A DNA stretch of 64,000 nt from Cryobacterium sp. PH31-O1 (GTDB taxonomy: Bacteria > Actinomycetota > Actinomycetes > Actinomycetales > Microbacteriaceae). The notes under the pieces are model-generated. The model saw nothing but the letters and a program-made list of their open reading frames with translations, had not been told where the DNA came from and did no database searches. The position numbers and the translations under genes were made by a program. How positions within the stretch are numbered: position 1 is the stretch's first letter; every line of letters starts with the position of its first letter. Below, piece after piece: positions 43,817-53,301 of this stretch. The DNA lies in assembly GCF_030063455.1 (NCBI RefSeq), contig NZ_JASITB010000001.1:558001-622000 (forward strand), in the 5' to 3' direction.

Positions 43817-45622
43817 TTAGTTCGCCACTCGTCGCGCCAGTTCGTCCATCGACGGCGTCGCACTGACCAGCTGCCGCGTGTACGGGTGTAACGGGCGGTC
43901 GTAGACGCTGGCGGTCGGCCCGCATTCGACGATGCGTCCGTCGGAGATGACGGCGACGGTGTCGCAGAGGTGGCGGATGACGCCGAGGTCGTGGGAGACG
44001 AACACGAGGGTGAGCTGGTATTCGTCGACCAGATCGGCGAGCAGGTTGAGCACCTGGGCCCGCACCGACACGTCGAGGGCACTGACCGCTTCGTCCGCCA
44101 CGAGTACGCGCGGCCGCGTGATGAGTGCTCGCGCAATGGAGATGCGTTGCCGTTGGCCGCCGGAGAACTGGTGTGGATGCCGGTGCATCACGTCGGCGTC
44201 GAGCCCGACCGCGGCCAGCTGCGCTTCAACCCGGGCGAGGGCCTCGGCACGGCCAACGTTGCGCAGGGGTTCGGCGACGATATCGCGCACTCTCATGCGC
44301 GGATCCAGCGACCCCATCGGGTCTTGGAAGACGATCTGCACCTGGCTGCGAAAGTCACGCAGTTGCCGTTCCGAGGCGCCGTCGATGGACTGCCCGAGCA
44401 CGTCGACCGTGCCGCCGGAAGGCTGGTCGAGGGCGCAGAGGATGCGCATGAGCGTGGATTTGCCCGAGCCGGACTCACCCACGATGCCGAACCGCTGGCC
44501 CTCGGCCACGTCAAACGACACCTCGCGCAGGCCGTGCACGATCGGGGCCGGAGCGAACAGTCCGCCGCCGCGTCGTCGATACTGCCGGCTGAGGTCGCGC
44601 ACCGAGATGGCGGGTACCCCGGCGACCTCATTGAAGATCACCGGTGGTCCGTCGGGTTCGAGGCGCTGATGTGCGGCGGGGTAAGGCGGCAGAAGCAGCG
44701 CCGCCGCGGCATCCGCTTGAACGTGGCTGGGCGCTGATGCCGTCGTGCGCGGCCGAGCGGTGCCCGGCGTGGCGGTGACGGGTTTGGCGATGACGGGCAT
44801 CGACATGGTGTGCAGCCGGCCACGCTCATCGACAGAGGAGAGATCGGAGGCCGCGATGAGTTTCTGCGTATACGGATGCTGCGGCGCGGTCAGCACACGC
44901 CCGACCGGTCCGTCCTCGACGATATTGCCCTGGTACATGACGAGCACCCGCTGGCATACCTCGGCGACCACCGCTATGTCGTGCGTGATCAGCAACAGCG
45001 CGGTGCCGCGGTCCGTGACCAGGTTGCCGATGAGCTTGAGCACCTCGGCCTGCACGGTGACGTCGAGCGCCGTGGTCGGTTCGTCGCAGAGCAACAGCTG
45101 CGGGTCGTTGGCCATGGCCATCGCGAGCATCACGCGCTGGCGTTGCCCGCCGGAGAGCTGGTGCGGAAACGCCAGGGCCGCCTCAGCGGGATTGGGCAAT
45201 TTCACCTGCGCCAGCAGTTCCACGGCGCGTTCCCGAGCCTGCCGCCGACCGCGCTCTGTGCGGTGCACCATCATGATCTCGGCCACCTGGGCTCCGACCC
45301 GCATGAGCGGGTTCAGGGCTGTCATCGGCTCCTGGAACACCATCGCCATGGTGTTACCGCGCAGCGAGTTCAGGCGACGCTCGCCGGCGGTGAGCAGGTC
45401 GGCATCGACGCCGTTCAGTCGGATCGTGCCGGTGGCCGCGAGGGTTTCCGGCAGCAACCCCATAACGGATGTCGCGGTGAGCGACTTTCCCGAGCCGGAC
45501 TCCCCGATCAGGCCGACGCGTTCGCCGACGGCAATGTCGAAGCTGATACCGTGCAAAAGTTCGTCGAACGGTGAACCGACCCGCAGGTCGGTGACGCTGA
45601 GGGTGGGTGCGTTCGTGGTCAT
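43817..45622 (-). CDS. Dipeptide-type ABC transporter, fused double ATPase (DppD-DppF)
   Basis: 601 residues with two ABC domains. The first has Walker A GESGSGKS, signature [12 protein letters not shown] and Walker [13 protein letters not shown]. The second has [20 protein letters not shown] and [13 protein letters not shown] 100-residue linker with oligopeptide-type C-terminal motifs ([10 protein letters not shown]) lies between. It powers import. The start overlaps the permease stop as ATGA. Confidence 0.92.
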   Translation of the reverse strand: MTTNAPTLSVTDLRVGSPFDELLHGISFDIAVGERVGLIGESGSGKSLTATSVMGLLPETLAATGTIRLNGVDADLLTAGERRLNSLRGNTMAMVFQEPMTALNPLMRVGAQVAEIMMVHRTERGRRQARERAVELLAQVKLPNPAEAALAFPHQLSGGQRQRVMLAMAMANDPQLLLCDEPTTALDVTVQAEVLKLIGNLVTDRGTALLLITHDIAVVAEVCQRVLVMYQGNIVEDGPVGRVLTAPQHPYTQKLIAASDLSSVDERGRLHTMSMPVIAKPVTATPGTARPRTTASAPSHVQADAAAALLLPPYPAAHQRLEPDGPPVIFNEVAGVPAISVRDLSRQYRRRGGGLFAPAPIVHGLREVSFDVAEGQRFGIVGESGSGKSTLMRILCALDQPSGGTVDVLGQSIDGASERQLRDFRSQVQIVFQDPMGSLDPRMRVRDIVAEPLRNVGRAEALARVEAQLAAVGLDADVMHRHPHQFSGGQRQRISIARALITRPRVLVADEAVSALDVSVRAQVLNLLADLVDEYQLTLVFVSHDLGVIRHLCDTVAVISDGRIVECGPTASVYDRPLHPYTRQLVSATPSMDELARRVAN

Positions 45623-46497
45623 CGGTTCACCTGCATCTTGGGGTCGAAGCGATCGCGAAGGCCATCACCGAGCAGGTTGAAGCCGAGCACCGCGATTGCG
45701 ATGGCGATTCCCGGCCAGACGATGAGCAGCGGCTCGATGAACAGGTAGCCCTGGGCGTCCTGCAGCATGCGCCCCCAGGACGGTGTGGGTGGGGGCGTGC
45801 CGAGCCCCAGGTAGGAGAGGGCTGCCTCGGCGAGAACCGCGATGCCAAACGAGACGGAGGCCTGCACGATGAGCATGCCGCTGATGTTGGGCAGAATATG
45901 CCGCACCCCGATGAAGAGGCCGCTCTTCCCTGAGGCGCGGGCTGCCTGCACATACTCGCGGCTCATGATCTGCATGGTGCCGCTGCGGGCGATGAGGGCA
46001 AACGCGGGTGCCGTGCCGATGCCGAGCGCGACCATGGCCGTCACGGTGCCCGCACCGAAGATGGCGCCGAAAATAATGGCCAGCAACAGGGCGGGGAAGG
46101 CGAGGGAGATGTCATTGCCGCGCATCATGAACTGGTCGAGACGGCCCGGATTCATACCGGCCACGATGCCGAACGGCACTCCGAGCAGCGCTGCGATCCC
46201 GACCGCGACGGTGCCGACGAGCAGGGAGATCTGGGCGCCGCGCAGGATGGAACTGAACACATCCCGCCCGAAACTGTCGGTGCCGAGCAGATGCTGTGCG
46301 CCGGGCGGCAGAAGGATGGAGTCAGAGAAGACCCCTTCGGGGTCGAACGGTGTCCACCACAAGGACACGACGGCGGCCAACAGCACGAGGCCGATGAGCA
46401 CGAGACCGGCCCAGAGCGTGGCCCCGCCGCCCTTCGTGCCGCGGCGTGCGGGGTTCGGCCCGGTCGCCGCGGGGATCTGGGCATTGATGGCCGTCAT
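45619..46497 (-). CDS. Dipeptide-type ABC permease (DppC-like)
   Basis: 292 residues, about six spans. N-terminal OppC region ([31 protein letters not shown]), then the EAA loop [25 protein letters not shown]-terminus [14 protein letters not shown]. Overlaps both neighbours by four bases. Confidence 0.92.
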   Translation of the reverse strand: MTAINAQIPAATGPNPARRGTKGGGATLWAGLVLIGLVLLAAVVSLWWTPFDPEGVFSDSILLPPGAQHLLGTDSFGRDVFSSILRGAQISLLVGTVAVGIAALLGVPFGIVAGMNPGRLDQFMMRGNDISLAFPALLLAIIFGAIFGAGTVTAMVALGIGTAPAFALIARSGTMQIMSREYVQAARASGKSGLFIGVRHILPNISGMLIVQASVSFGIAVLAEAALSYLGLGTPPPTPSWGRMLQDAQGYLFIEPLLIVWPGIAIAIAVLGFNLLGDGLRDRFDPKMQVNR

Positions 46498-47441
46498 GTG
46501 GCGCTCCGAAGACGGGGATCGATCAGCGTGAAGGCGAGGTCGACCAGAAAGTTCAGGGCCAGGACGAACACGACGAGCACGAGCACAATGCCCTGCACTG
46601 CGGGCAGGTCCCGCAGGGCCACCTTGTCCAAGAGCAGGCTGCCGAGGCCGGGAATGCTGAAGACCCGTTCGATCACGACGGCGCCGACCAGCAGGGTGGC
46701 GATCTGCAGGCCGAGAACGGTCATCACCGGAACGGCGGCGTTGCGCAGCCCGTGCCGAAACAGGGCCCGCCCGGCACCGAGGCCCTTGGCGCGCGCGGTG
46801 CGGATGAAGTCTTCACGCATCACTTCCAACACCGAGGAGCGCACATACCGGCTGAGCACGGCGCCTTGCACGCTGCCGAGCGCGATCGCCGGCAGGATGA
46901 GATGTTCGATGAATCCGCCGAAGTCTTCGCCCGGATCGACCCAGCCGCCCGCCGGAAGCCAGCGCAGCGTCACGGCGAAAATCGTGACGAGCAGCATCCC
47001 CGCCAGAAATCCGGGTACGGCCACGCCGATCTGGCTGATGCCAGACAGGATGGCGCCGTCGGGCTTTCGCTGCCGGACCGCGGTGAGAATTCCGAACGGA
47101 ATCGCGAACAACAGCGCCAGCACGACGCTGGTGAGCACGAGGATCACCGTGATTCCGAGGGCATCCGTTATTTCGGGGCCGATCGCCTGGCGGCTCACGG
47201 TGGAGGTACCGAAATCGCCGATGAGCACGTTCCCGAACCAGTCCAGGTAGCGCACGATCGCGGGGCGGTCGAGCCCCATGGCCGTGGCCTGCGCCGCGAC
47301 ATCCGCTTCACTCGCCTGCACGCCGAGAGCGATGCGGGCGGCGTTACCTGGCAGTATCGACAGCATCAGGAACGTCACGACCGAGGCCACGACCACCGTG
47401 GTGGCGAACACGCCGAGGCGACGCAGAACCACAAGGACCAT
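46494..47441 (-). CDS. Dipeptide-type ABC permease (DppB-like)
   Basis: 315 residues from ATG 47441 (GGAAAG upstream; a longer start at 47504 would precede the first span with unrelated residues). EAA loop is EDFIRTARAKGLGAGRALFRHGLRNAAVPVMTVLG; C-terminus LAFTLIDPRLR. Forms the channel with the DppC-like subunit. Confidence 0.92.
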   Translation of the reverse strand: MVLVVLRRLGVFATTVVVASVVTFLMLSILPGNAARIALGVQASEADVAAQATAMGLDRPAIVRYLDWFGNVLIGDFGTSTVSRQAIGPEITDALGITVILVLTSVVLALLFAIPFGILTAVRQRKPDGAILSGISQIGVAVPGFLAGMLLVTIFAVTLRWLPAGGWVDPGEDFGGFIEHLILPAIALGSVQGAVLSRYVRSSVLEVMREDFIRTARAKGLGAGRALFRHGLRNAAVPVMTVLGLQIATLLVGAVVIERVFSIPGLGSLLLDKVALRDLPAVQGIVLVLVVFVLALNFLVDLAFTLIDPRLRSAT

Positions 47442-47515
47442 AAGGGGACTTTCCTCTGACTGATTCACGGTTGGCACGGGCTCACAGAACTTCGCGCCAA
47501 CCACTCGAACAACAA

Positions 47516-47529
47516 CCGTACGCGTACGG
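47516..47529. other. 14-bp palindrome between binding-protein and permease genes
   Basis: CCGTACGCGTACGG in the 113-bp gap; a hairpin here may favour expression of the binding protein over the permeases. Confidence 0.45.
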
Positions 47530-47554
47530 GGCCAGTTCGCGGCCCCTGCGGTCC

Positions 47555-49066
47555 TTATCGCGCGATCGTCGACAGGTCCAGAGCGAGGCTCGGCGTGTTC
47601 TTCGGCACCCCGAGCAGATCCGCGTCGGCGAGGGCGATCGCCGGCTGCAGGTAGAGCCAGTCGGCGGCGGCTTCCTCAGCCATGGTCGTCGTGGCCTCCT
47701 TCATCAGTTCGATGTAGGAGGTCGCGTCGGCGCCATCCGCTTCGGCGAATTTGGCCATCACCGCGGGTGAATCGTAGCCGGCGTAGTAGGTGGGGGCGGC
47801 GAAGGCGGTCACGTCGCGCGGCTCGCTGTGCATGATGAGCGACATGTCATAGTCGTGCTTGGAGAAGACCTCGTCGAGCCAGACCGCGGGAAATTCGAGC
47901 GCTGTCACGTTGGCGGTGATGCCTACCTTGGCGAGCTGATCCTTGACCACCTGGGCGCCGGCCACGGCGTAGGGCAGGTTGGGAATCTTGAAGGCGACGG
48001 TTAGATCGCTGACTCCGGCCTCGGCCAGAAGATCGGTGGCCTGGTCGGGGTCGTACGGGTAGAGATCGGCCAGGCTCTCGTCATACCAGGGGTCGGTCGG
48101 CGGCACCATGGAACCGATCAGCAGACCGAAGCCGCTGTTGGCGGTGTCCATGACCGCCTGGCGGTCGATGGCATACATGACCGCTTGCCGCACCCGAACG
48201 TCGCTGAAGGCGTCGCTGGCGTTGTTCATCGACAGGGTGACCTCACCGGTACTGGCGCCTTCGAGCACCTGAAAGTCGGGGTTGGACTTGAACTGGTCGA
48301 CCAGCTGAAACTGGGAGATGCCCGAAATGAGGTTGATGTCTCCGCTGAGCAGCGCGTTGGTCTGCGCGGTCGCGTCGGTGAAATAGCGCAGCGTCACGCC
48401 GGTCATGTAGGGGGCCTCGCCCCAATAATCGGCGTTGGCGGCGAGCACAAGGCTGTCACCGCTTTTGAACGAGCTGACCGTGTACGGGCCGGTGCCGACC
48501 GGAGCGGTGGCGAGGTCGGCAAGCCCGGATTCGGTGAACATGGTGCCGACCGGACCGCTCATGTTGAACAGCCAGCTATTGCTCGGCTTCGACAGGGTGA
48601 TGCGCGCCTCGGTGTCGCTGACCGCCTCAATGCTGGCGATGGGGTCGAGGTAGGCGGGTCCGTTGGCCGTCCAATTGTCTTTGACGCGTTCGAGGCTGAA
48701 CTTCACGCTCTCCGCGGTGAATGGCGAACCGTCAGAGAAGGTCACGCCGTCGTGCAGCAGAAAATCGTAGACCAGCCCGTCGTCACTGACCGTCCACGAC
48801 TCGGCGAGCAAGGGAATGATCGTGCCGTCGTTGTCGAGTTTCACCAGACCCTCATAGACGTTGTAGAGAAGGGCCTGCGGGATCGCTGCACCGGCGGTCG
48901 TGGTGTAGTCGAGGTTGCCGGGAGTGGCCAGCAGGCCAACGGTCAACGACGTGTCCGGCTTTCCCCCGGCGGTCGTCGAACCGCTGGAACAACCGACCAG
49001 GGCCATGGACGCGACCATGACCGTGGCAATGCTGGCGAACATGCTTCGCCGGGTGTGTGTCCTCAT
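47555..49066 (-). CDS. Dipeptide/solute-binding lipoprotein (SBP family 5)
   Basis: 503 residues. The signal peptide ends in lipobox LVGC. Family-5 SBP stretches: YNVYEGLVKLDNDGTIIPLLAESW, YDFLLHDGVTFSDGSPFTAESVKFSLERVK, TGPYTVSSFKSGDSLVLAANADYWG and VRQAVMYAIDRQAVMD. First gene of the import operon. Family 5 covers peptides but also nickel, opines and other amides, compatible with an amide-containing vitamin. ATG 49066 has GAGGGG upstream. Confidence 0.9.
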   Translation of the reverse strand: MRTHTRRSMFASIATVMVASMALVGCSSGSTTAGGKPDTSLTVGLLATPGNLDYTTTAGAAIPQALLYNVYEGLVKLDNDGTIIPLLAESWTVSDDGLVYDFLLHDGVTFSDGSPFTAESVKFSLERVKDNWTANGPAYLDPIASIEAVSDTEARITLSKPSNSWLFNMSGPVGTMFTESGLADLATAPVGTGPYTVSSFKSGDSLVLAANADYWGEAPYMTGVTLRYFTDATAQTNALLSGDINLISGISQFQLVDQFKSNPDFQVLEGASTGEVTLSMNNASDAFSDVRVRQAVMYAIDRQAVMDTANSGFGLLIGSMVPPTDPWYDESLADLYPYDPDQATDLLAEAGVSDLTVAFKIPNLPYAVAGAQVVKDQLAKVGITANVTALEFPAVWLDEVFSKHDYDMSLIMHSEPRDVTAFAAPTYYAGYDSPAVMAKFAEADGADATSYIELMKEATTTMAEEAAADWLYLQPAIALADADLLGVPKNTPSLALDLSTIAR

Positions 49067-49164
49067 TCGAACGTGCCCCTCTGGTTGGGCTGGCCCCACG
49101 AAGATCGGCCAGAAGTACTGCGAGAAATACCGTGGAGATGTGCTGGGCCTACCGGGGAAACACA

Positions 49165-49178
49165 TGGTCAGACCAGTA
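49165..49178. promoter_or_regulatory. FadR-type operator, site 2
   Basis: TGGTCAGACCAGTA, identical over 14 bases to site 1. It lies between the divergent binding-protein operon and the FadR-family regulator gene. Confidence 0.82.
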
Positions 49179-49271
49179 CACTCTGTATCAAAGTCAGCTT
49201 TACATGAAGATCTGAGATCGTCAAGATCGACCCCGATATTGGCGCCGGCTCGCAACCTCGAGGAAGTGCAG

Positions 49272-50039
49272 ATGACCCACAAAGCCGCATTTACCGCCGT
49301 CAAAACCGTCAAGGCCTACGAGCGCGTCGTCGAACAGATCGAGACCGCCATCAGCAAGCGGGAACTCCGCCCCGGCGATCGCCTGCCGAGCGAGCGCGAG
49401 CTGATGCTGACTTTCGAAGTGAGCCGGTCGACCATTCGTGAAGCCTTGCGTGTGCTCGAGAGTACCGGACTGGTGCGATCGCGCCCTGGCGACCCGCGCG
49501 GACCCGAAGTGTTGCAGGCCTCGCCCGCTATTCTGACGAAAACCGTCAGCCGGCTGGTGCGGCTGGAAACCATCGCCCTGTCGGAGCTGGTGGAGTTTCG
49601 CATCATGCTGGAGGGCACCGCCTGCACCCTGGCTGCCCAGCACCGCACCGAGGTACAGCTGAACGACATGCGGGCGGCCGTCGACGCCATGCAAGCCCAA
49701 GTGGACAACGGACCGGTCGCGTTCAGCCGAGCGGATGTTGCCTTCCACGTGACCGTGTGGGCCGCCAGCCAGAATCAGCTCCTGCAAATCTGCGGGGAGG
49801 CCACCCGCGGTGCTCTCATCGACATGGTGACCGACGAACTCGATCGCGCCCCCGACTCCCAGGCGAGGATGGAACTCTCGCTCGCCCACGATCGTGAGAT
49901 TCTGGGCGCGATCTCGGCGGGAGACGGAGCGCGTGCCGGACGACTGGCCCGGTCCTTCGTTATCGAGTATTACGGCGACATCATTTCGTCCCAGAGTCGG
50001 GCGGCACTCGGCAGCGTTGCGGACGAAGCTCCGGCGTAG
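49272..50039 (+). CDS. FadR-subfamily GntR repressor of the catabolic cluster
   Basis: 255 residues. GntR winged helix: RVVEQIETAISKRELRPGDRLPSERELMLTFEVSRSTIREALRVLESTGLVRSRPG. C-terminal FCD domain: ALSELVEFRIMLEGTACTLAA, ADVAFHVTVWAAS (metal-ligand Asp/His) and LSLAHDREILGAI. RBS GAGGAAG. Divergent from the transporter operon with operator site 2 between them; site 1 is 10 kb away. The ligand is probably a pathway intermediate with a carboxylate. Confidence 0.88.
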   Translation: MTHKAAFTAVKTVKAYERVVEQIETAISKRELRPGDRLPSERELMLTFEVSRSTIREALRVLESTGLVRSRPGDPRGPEVLQASPAILTKTVSRLVRLETIALSELVEFRIMLEGTACTLAAQHRTEVQLNDMRAAVDAMQAQVDNGPVAFSRADVAFHVTVWAASQNQLLQICGEATRGALIDMVTDELDRAPDSQARMELSLAHDREILGAISAGDGARAGRLARSFVIEYYGDIISSQSRAALGSVADEAPA

Positions 50040-50046
50040 GGCCAGC

Positions 50047-50307
50047 TCAGAGCGCTTTGGCGGCGGCGACGAGCACCTGTGCGAGGGTGGGAACGCCGGC
50101 CGCGCGAAAGACCTCGGTGCCGGCGCCGTTGGTGATGATGACCGTGGGAGTGTTGCGAACGAGCTGCGCCTCGGCTTGCTCGGGAGCACTGGCGACATCG
50201 ATTTCGCGCACGGACGCACCGGGGACGAGTCGTTTCGCTTCGGCGAGCACTGCCCGCGTCTGCATGCACGGTTCGCAAAATGACGACGAATACAGTGTGA
50301 ATTCCAT
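50047..50307 (-). CDS. Thioredoxin/glutaredoxin-like CxxC protein
   Basis: 86 residues, MEFTLYSSSFCEPCMQTRAVLAEA with active-site CEPC, cis-Pro in NTPTVII. A small thiol-disulfide protein. ATG 50307 has GAGG seven bases upstream. Convergent with the FadR-type gene, divergent from orn. Confidence 0.82.
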   Translation of the reverse strand: MEFTLYSSSFCEPCMQTRAVLAEAKRLVPGASVREIDVASAPEQAEAQLVRNTPTVIITNGAGTEVFRAAGVPTLAQVLVAAAKAL

Positions 50308-50388
50308 CAGGGCCTCGCAGGTCGCGCGTTGAGTTCGGTAGCGTTCAAGTTTACAGGCCGAGTCGCAGGCCACCGGTAGACTCGGGGA

Positions 50389-51063
50389 ATGACGAACAGC
50401 ACGACTGGTGAAGCACCCACGACCGCCCCCGCAAACTCCCCGACGTCGAAGAGTCCCGACCGATTGGTCTGGATCGACTGCGAAATGACCGGGCTCGACC
50501 TGGACCGTGACGAGCTCGTCGAGATCGCCGTCGTCATCACCGACTACGACCTCAATGTGCTCGACCCCGGCCTTGACATCATCATCAAGCCCAACGACTC
50601 TGCCCTCAAGAACATGGGCGACTTCGTGCGCAACATGCACACCTCGTCCGGCCTTATCACCGAGATCCCGAACGGCGTCAGCGCCGCCGAAGCCGAGTTC
50701 CAGGTTCTCGAATACGTTCTGAAGTTTATTCCGGCCGAGCAGAAGGCCCCGCTCGCCGGCAACTCCATCGGCACCGACCGGGCCTTCCTGACCCGGTACA
50801 TGCCCCGCCTCGACAACCAACTGCACTACCGCAACGTCGACGTGTCGTCGATCAAAGAGCTTGCCCGCCGCTGGTACCCGCGGGTGTACTTCAACGCCCC
50901 CGCCAAGGACGGCGGACACCGCGCCCTGGCCGACATTCTCGAATCGATCCGCGAGCTTGCGTACTACCGTCAGACAGTGTTCGTGGCTGACCCGGGGCCG
51001 ACGAGCGACGAAGCCAAGTCGCACGCGGCAGATGTTGTGCACTTATTCGCCTCCGAGGTGTAA
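50389..51063 (+). CDS. orn: Oligoribonuclease
   Basis: 224 residues with DEDDh exonuclease motifs: [25 protein letters not shown] (Exo I), [18 protein letters not shown] (Exo II) and [24 protein letters not shown] (Exo III with His/Asp). It degrades RNA dinucleotides. N-terminal extension of about 24 residues is unusual. TAGACT seven bases before the ATG indicates a leaderless transcript. Confidence 0.95.
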   Translation: MTNSTTGEAPTTAPANSPTSKSPDRLVWIDCEMTGLDLDRDELVEIAVVITDYDLNVLDPGLDIIIKPNDSALKNMGDFVRNMHTSSGLITEIPNGVSAAEAEFQVLEYVLKFIPAEQKAPLAGNSIGTDRAFLTRYMPRLDNQLHYRNVDVSSIKELARRWYPRVYFNAPAKDGGHRALADILESIRELAYYRQTVFVADPGPTSDEAKSHAADVVHLFASEV

Positions 51064-51107
51064 TAGGATTGCTGAGTTGCCCCGCGTTGTAGACGTGGGG
51101 ACGCATG

Positions 51108-51183
51108 GTGGGTATAGCTCAGTTGGCAGAGCGCCTGGTTGTGGTCCAGGAGGTCGCGGGTTCAATCCCCGTTACTCACCCCA
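51108..51183 (+). tRNA. tRNA-His (anticodon GUG)
   Basis: Acceptor GTGGGTA/TACTCAC, D-arm, anticodon loop TTGTGGT, T-arm with GTTCAATC. G at 51107 would be the characteristic G-1, opposite discriminator C; CCA is encoded at 51181-51183. Confidence 0.93.
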
Positions 51184-51239
51184 ATGAAACCCAGCACGTT
51201 CGGCCTCAGCCGGCGTCTGGTGGTCGGGAGCCGGTCGCG

Positions 51240-51590
51240 ATGTTGAACCTTGAGGCGGCTGAATTCGAACGTCTCGTCGTCGATGAGCTTGACCTGCTGC
51301 CCGACGACATGGTCGACGGCCTCGACAATGTGATTTTCGTGGTCGAAGACCGTCCCGAGGACGGTACCCTCGACACCCTCGGCCTGTACGACGGGGTCGC
51401 CCTCACCGAACGCGGCCAGTACGGATTTGGCGAGATGCCCGATCGCATCGTGCTCTACCGGGAGCCGTTGTTGGCGATCTGTGAAAGCCTCGAGGACCTA
51501 CACGACGAAATTCATATCACCCTGGTGCATGAAATCGCTCATTTCTACGGTATTGATGACGACAGGCTGCACGAACTCGGCTGGGGCTAG
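51240..51590 (+). CDS. Zincin-like metallopeptidase family protein
   Basis: 116 residues. HExxH lies in LVHEIAHFYGIDDDRLHELGWG, with the third ligand Asp/Glu shortly after. The N-terminal ERLVVDELDLLPDDMVDGLDNVIFVVED is typical of the small DUF1025-type zincins of Actinobacteria. Whether it is an active protease is unknown. Confidence 0.82.
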   Translation: MLNLEAAEFERLVVDELDLLPDDMVDGLDNVIFVVEDRPEDGTLDTLGLYDGVALTERGQYGFGEMPDRIVLYREPLLAICESLEDLHDEIHITLVHEIAHFYGIDDDRLHELGWG

Positions 51591-51614
51591 CCTCCCGCGG
51601 TCTAGCCTTGGGGA

Positions 51615-52904
51615 ATGAGTTCCTTGCGTGTGGGCCGTCTCGTCGGCATCCTGATCGGAACCGTGGTGATTCTCGGCGTGGGCGTTTACGGCCCGGCGAC
51701 GCTGCTGGGGCCTCTGCCGACGGTCACCGCCACCCGGGCCACTCCTACCGGCAACGCCACAGCACCCACTCCCCCGGTTCTGTCGCCGAATGGCGCCAGC
51801 GCGATCGCGGTGCTCGCCGCCACGACGAGCGATGCCTCCGGAACGACGTCGACCGGCGCGGATGGCGCTGAAACGTCGACGCCGATCGCGGTGGCAGGCA
51901 CGGCCGAGGCACTTCCGATGGCGTCCATTGCCAAGGTCGTGACCGCCCTCGTCGTTCTCGACGCCAAACCCATTGTGGCGGGTGAGACCGGGCCCATAGT
52001 CACCCTCACCACGGCAGACTTTCAGAGCTACCTGAACTACAACAAGACCGGAGCCCGCTCGGTGGCGGTCTTCGCCGACGAACAGTGGACCGAGCTCGAG
52101 CTGTTGCAGGCGCTGCTGCTCGGGTCGAGCAACAACCACGCCGACAGCGTGGCACGCTGGGCGTTCGGCTCGGTCGACGCCTACGTCGTCGCCGCCAACG
52201 CCTGGCTCGCCGATAACGGTCTCACCGACACGGTCGTCGTCGATGCCACCGGGCTGCACGATGCGAGCGCCGGCACCGCCACGGACCTCGCCCACCTGGC
52301 CGGTCTCGCCGCGACCGACCCGGTGGTGTCTGCGATGCTGGCCAGTCCCGCATCCGCTCTGGCGGACCGTCGTGGTGTCGAGAACACCACCCCGTATCTG
52401 CCCGAGGAAGGCATCACGGGCATTTCACGAAGTTATACGGATGCCGCCGGGGTCTGTTTTCTCTTCACCGCCGAGGTGAACGACGGCGCCTCGAGCTTCA
52501 CGTTCTCGGGTGTCTACATCGGTGAACCGACCTACGATGCGCTCACGGCAGACCTGACCGCCCTTATGGCAAGCGCACGGGCCGGGGTGGGCGCACTGCC
52601 GGTTCTGGCCGCGGGTGATGCCTATGCGACGTTCGAATCCGCGTGGGGCGACACCGCCTCGGCCGTGGTGGGGGTCTCGCGCACCCGCTACGCCTGGCAG
52701 GCCGCCACCCCCGAGGCCGCAACCGTCACGCTCAAGGACTTCGCCGCGGCCCGCACCGGCGCAAACGTCGGCCAGGTGCGACTCACCGTTGCGGGGGAAA
52801 AGCTCTCGGCCGCCCTGAAACTCAGCGAAGGTATCGCCGACCCCGGGCCGGGCTGGCGACTGTTGCATCCGATCGTGATGATCACGGCCCTTCTCGACCA
52901 GTAG
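51615..52904 (+). CDS. D-alanyl-D-alanine carboxypeptidase-like protein (peptidase S11) with altered KTG box
   Basis: 429 residues. N-terminal anchor (residues 8-28), long Ala/Thr linker, then a penicillin-binding fold with SxxK at Ser104-Lys107 (MASIAKVV) and SxN at Ser171-Asn173 (LGSSNNHAD). Where S11 enzymes have KTG before Y/FT-x-A-AG, this protein has SRS (residues 271-273, GISRSYTDAAGVC). A C-terminal beta domain follows. It may be a regulatory or substrate-altered homologue. Leaderless: TAGCCT seven bases before ATG. Confidence 0.82.
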   Translation: MSSLRVGRLVGILIGTVVILGVGVYGPATLLGPLPTVTATRATPTGNATAPTPPVLSPNGASAIAVLAATTSDASGTTSTGADGAETSTPIAVAGTAEALPMASIAKVVTALVVLDAKPIVAGETGPIVTLTTADFQSYLNYNKTGARSVAVFADEQWTELELLQALLLGSSNNHADSVARWAFGSVDAYVVAANAWLADNGLTDTVVVDATGLHDASAGTATDLAHLAGLAATDPVVSAMLASPASALADRRGVENTTPYLPEEGITGISRSYTDAAGVCFLFTAEVNDGASSFTFSGVYIGEPTYDALTADLTALMASARAGVGALPVLAAGDAYATFESAWGDTASAVVGVSRTRYAWQAATPEAATVTLKDFAAARTGANVGQVRLTVAGEKLSAALKLSEGIADPGPGWRLLHPIVMITALLDQ

Positions 52905-52910
52905 GTCGGG

Positions 52911-53174
52911 CTAGAGCGGCTCCACCTCGGTGTCGACCGGGTCGCTCTCGCCCGGGTCGAAGGCGTAGCGCACGCGACGTTGCCCGTTCAGATCGCGCTC
53001 ATCCACCTCGTCGTACCAGAACACCGACTCGAGGCCGCCGACGGCAGCGACCATGCTGATTCGTGGTGCGTGTTTGCCGCGCACGAGCGCACGGGAATCA
53101 ATCTGACCCTCGAGCGGGCCATCGATGAACTCGGCGATATACAGGGTCGGGGTTTCGCTGTCAGAAATACTCAT
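52911..53174 (-). CDS. Small conserved hypothetical protein
   Basis: 87 residues: TLYIAEFIDGPLEGQIDSRALVRGKHAPRISMVAAVGGLESVFWYDEVDERDLNGQRRVRYAFDP. Acidic, probably a small beta fold. TAGATT eight bases before ATG 53174 suggests a leaderless gene. No family recognised. Confidence 0.65.
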   Translation of the reverse strand: MSISDSETPTLYIAEFIDGPLEGQIDSRALVRGKHAPRISMVAAVGGLESVFWYDEVDERDLNGQRRVRYAFDPGESDPVDTEVEPL

Positions 53175-53301
53175 GGGAGCCAATCTAGTCGGGTGCACCG
53201 AGCCGTGCCCGCAAGTACTCGCCGTCATGGCAGGTACGCGAGAAACTGGCCCGTGTTCGAACCAGTGCCACAGGTTCAAACACGTGCTACGAGCGCTGGT
53301 G

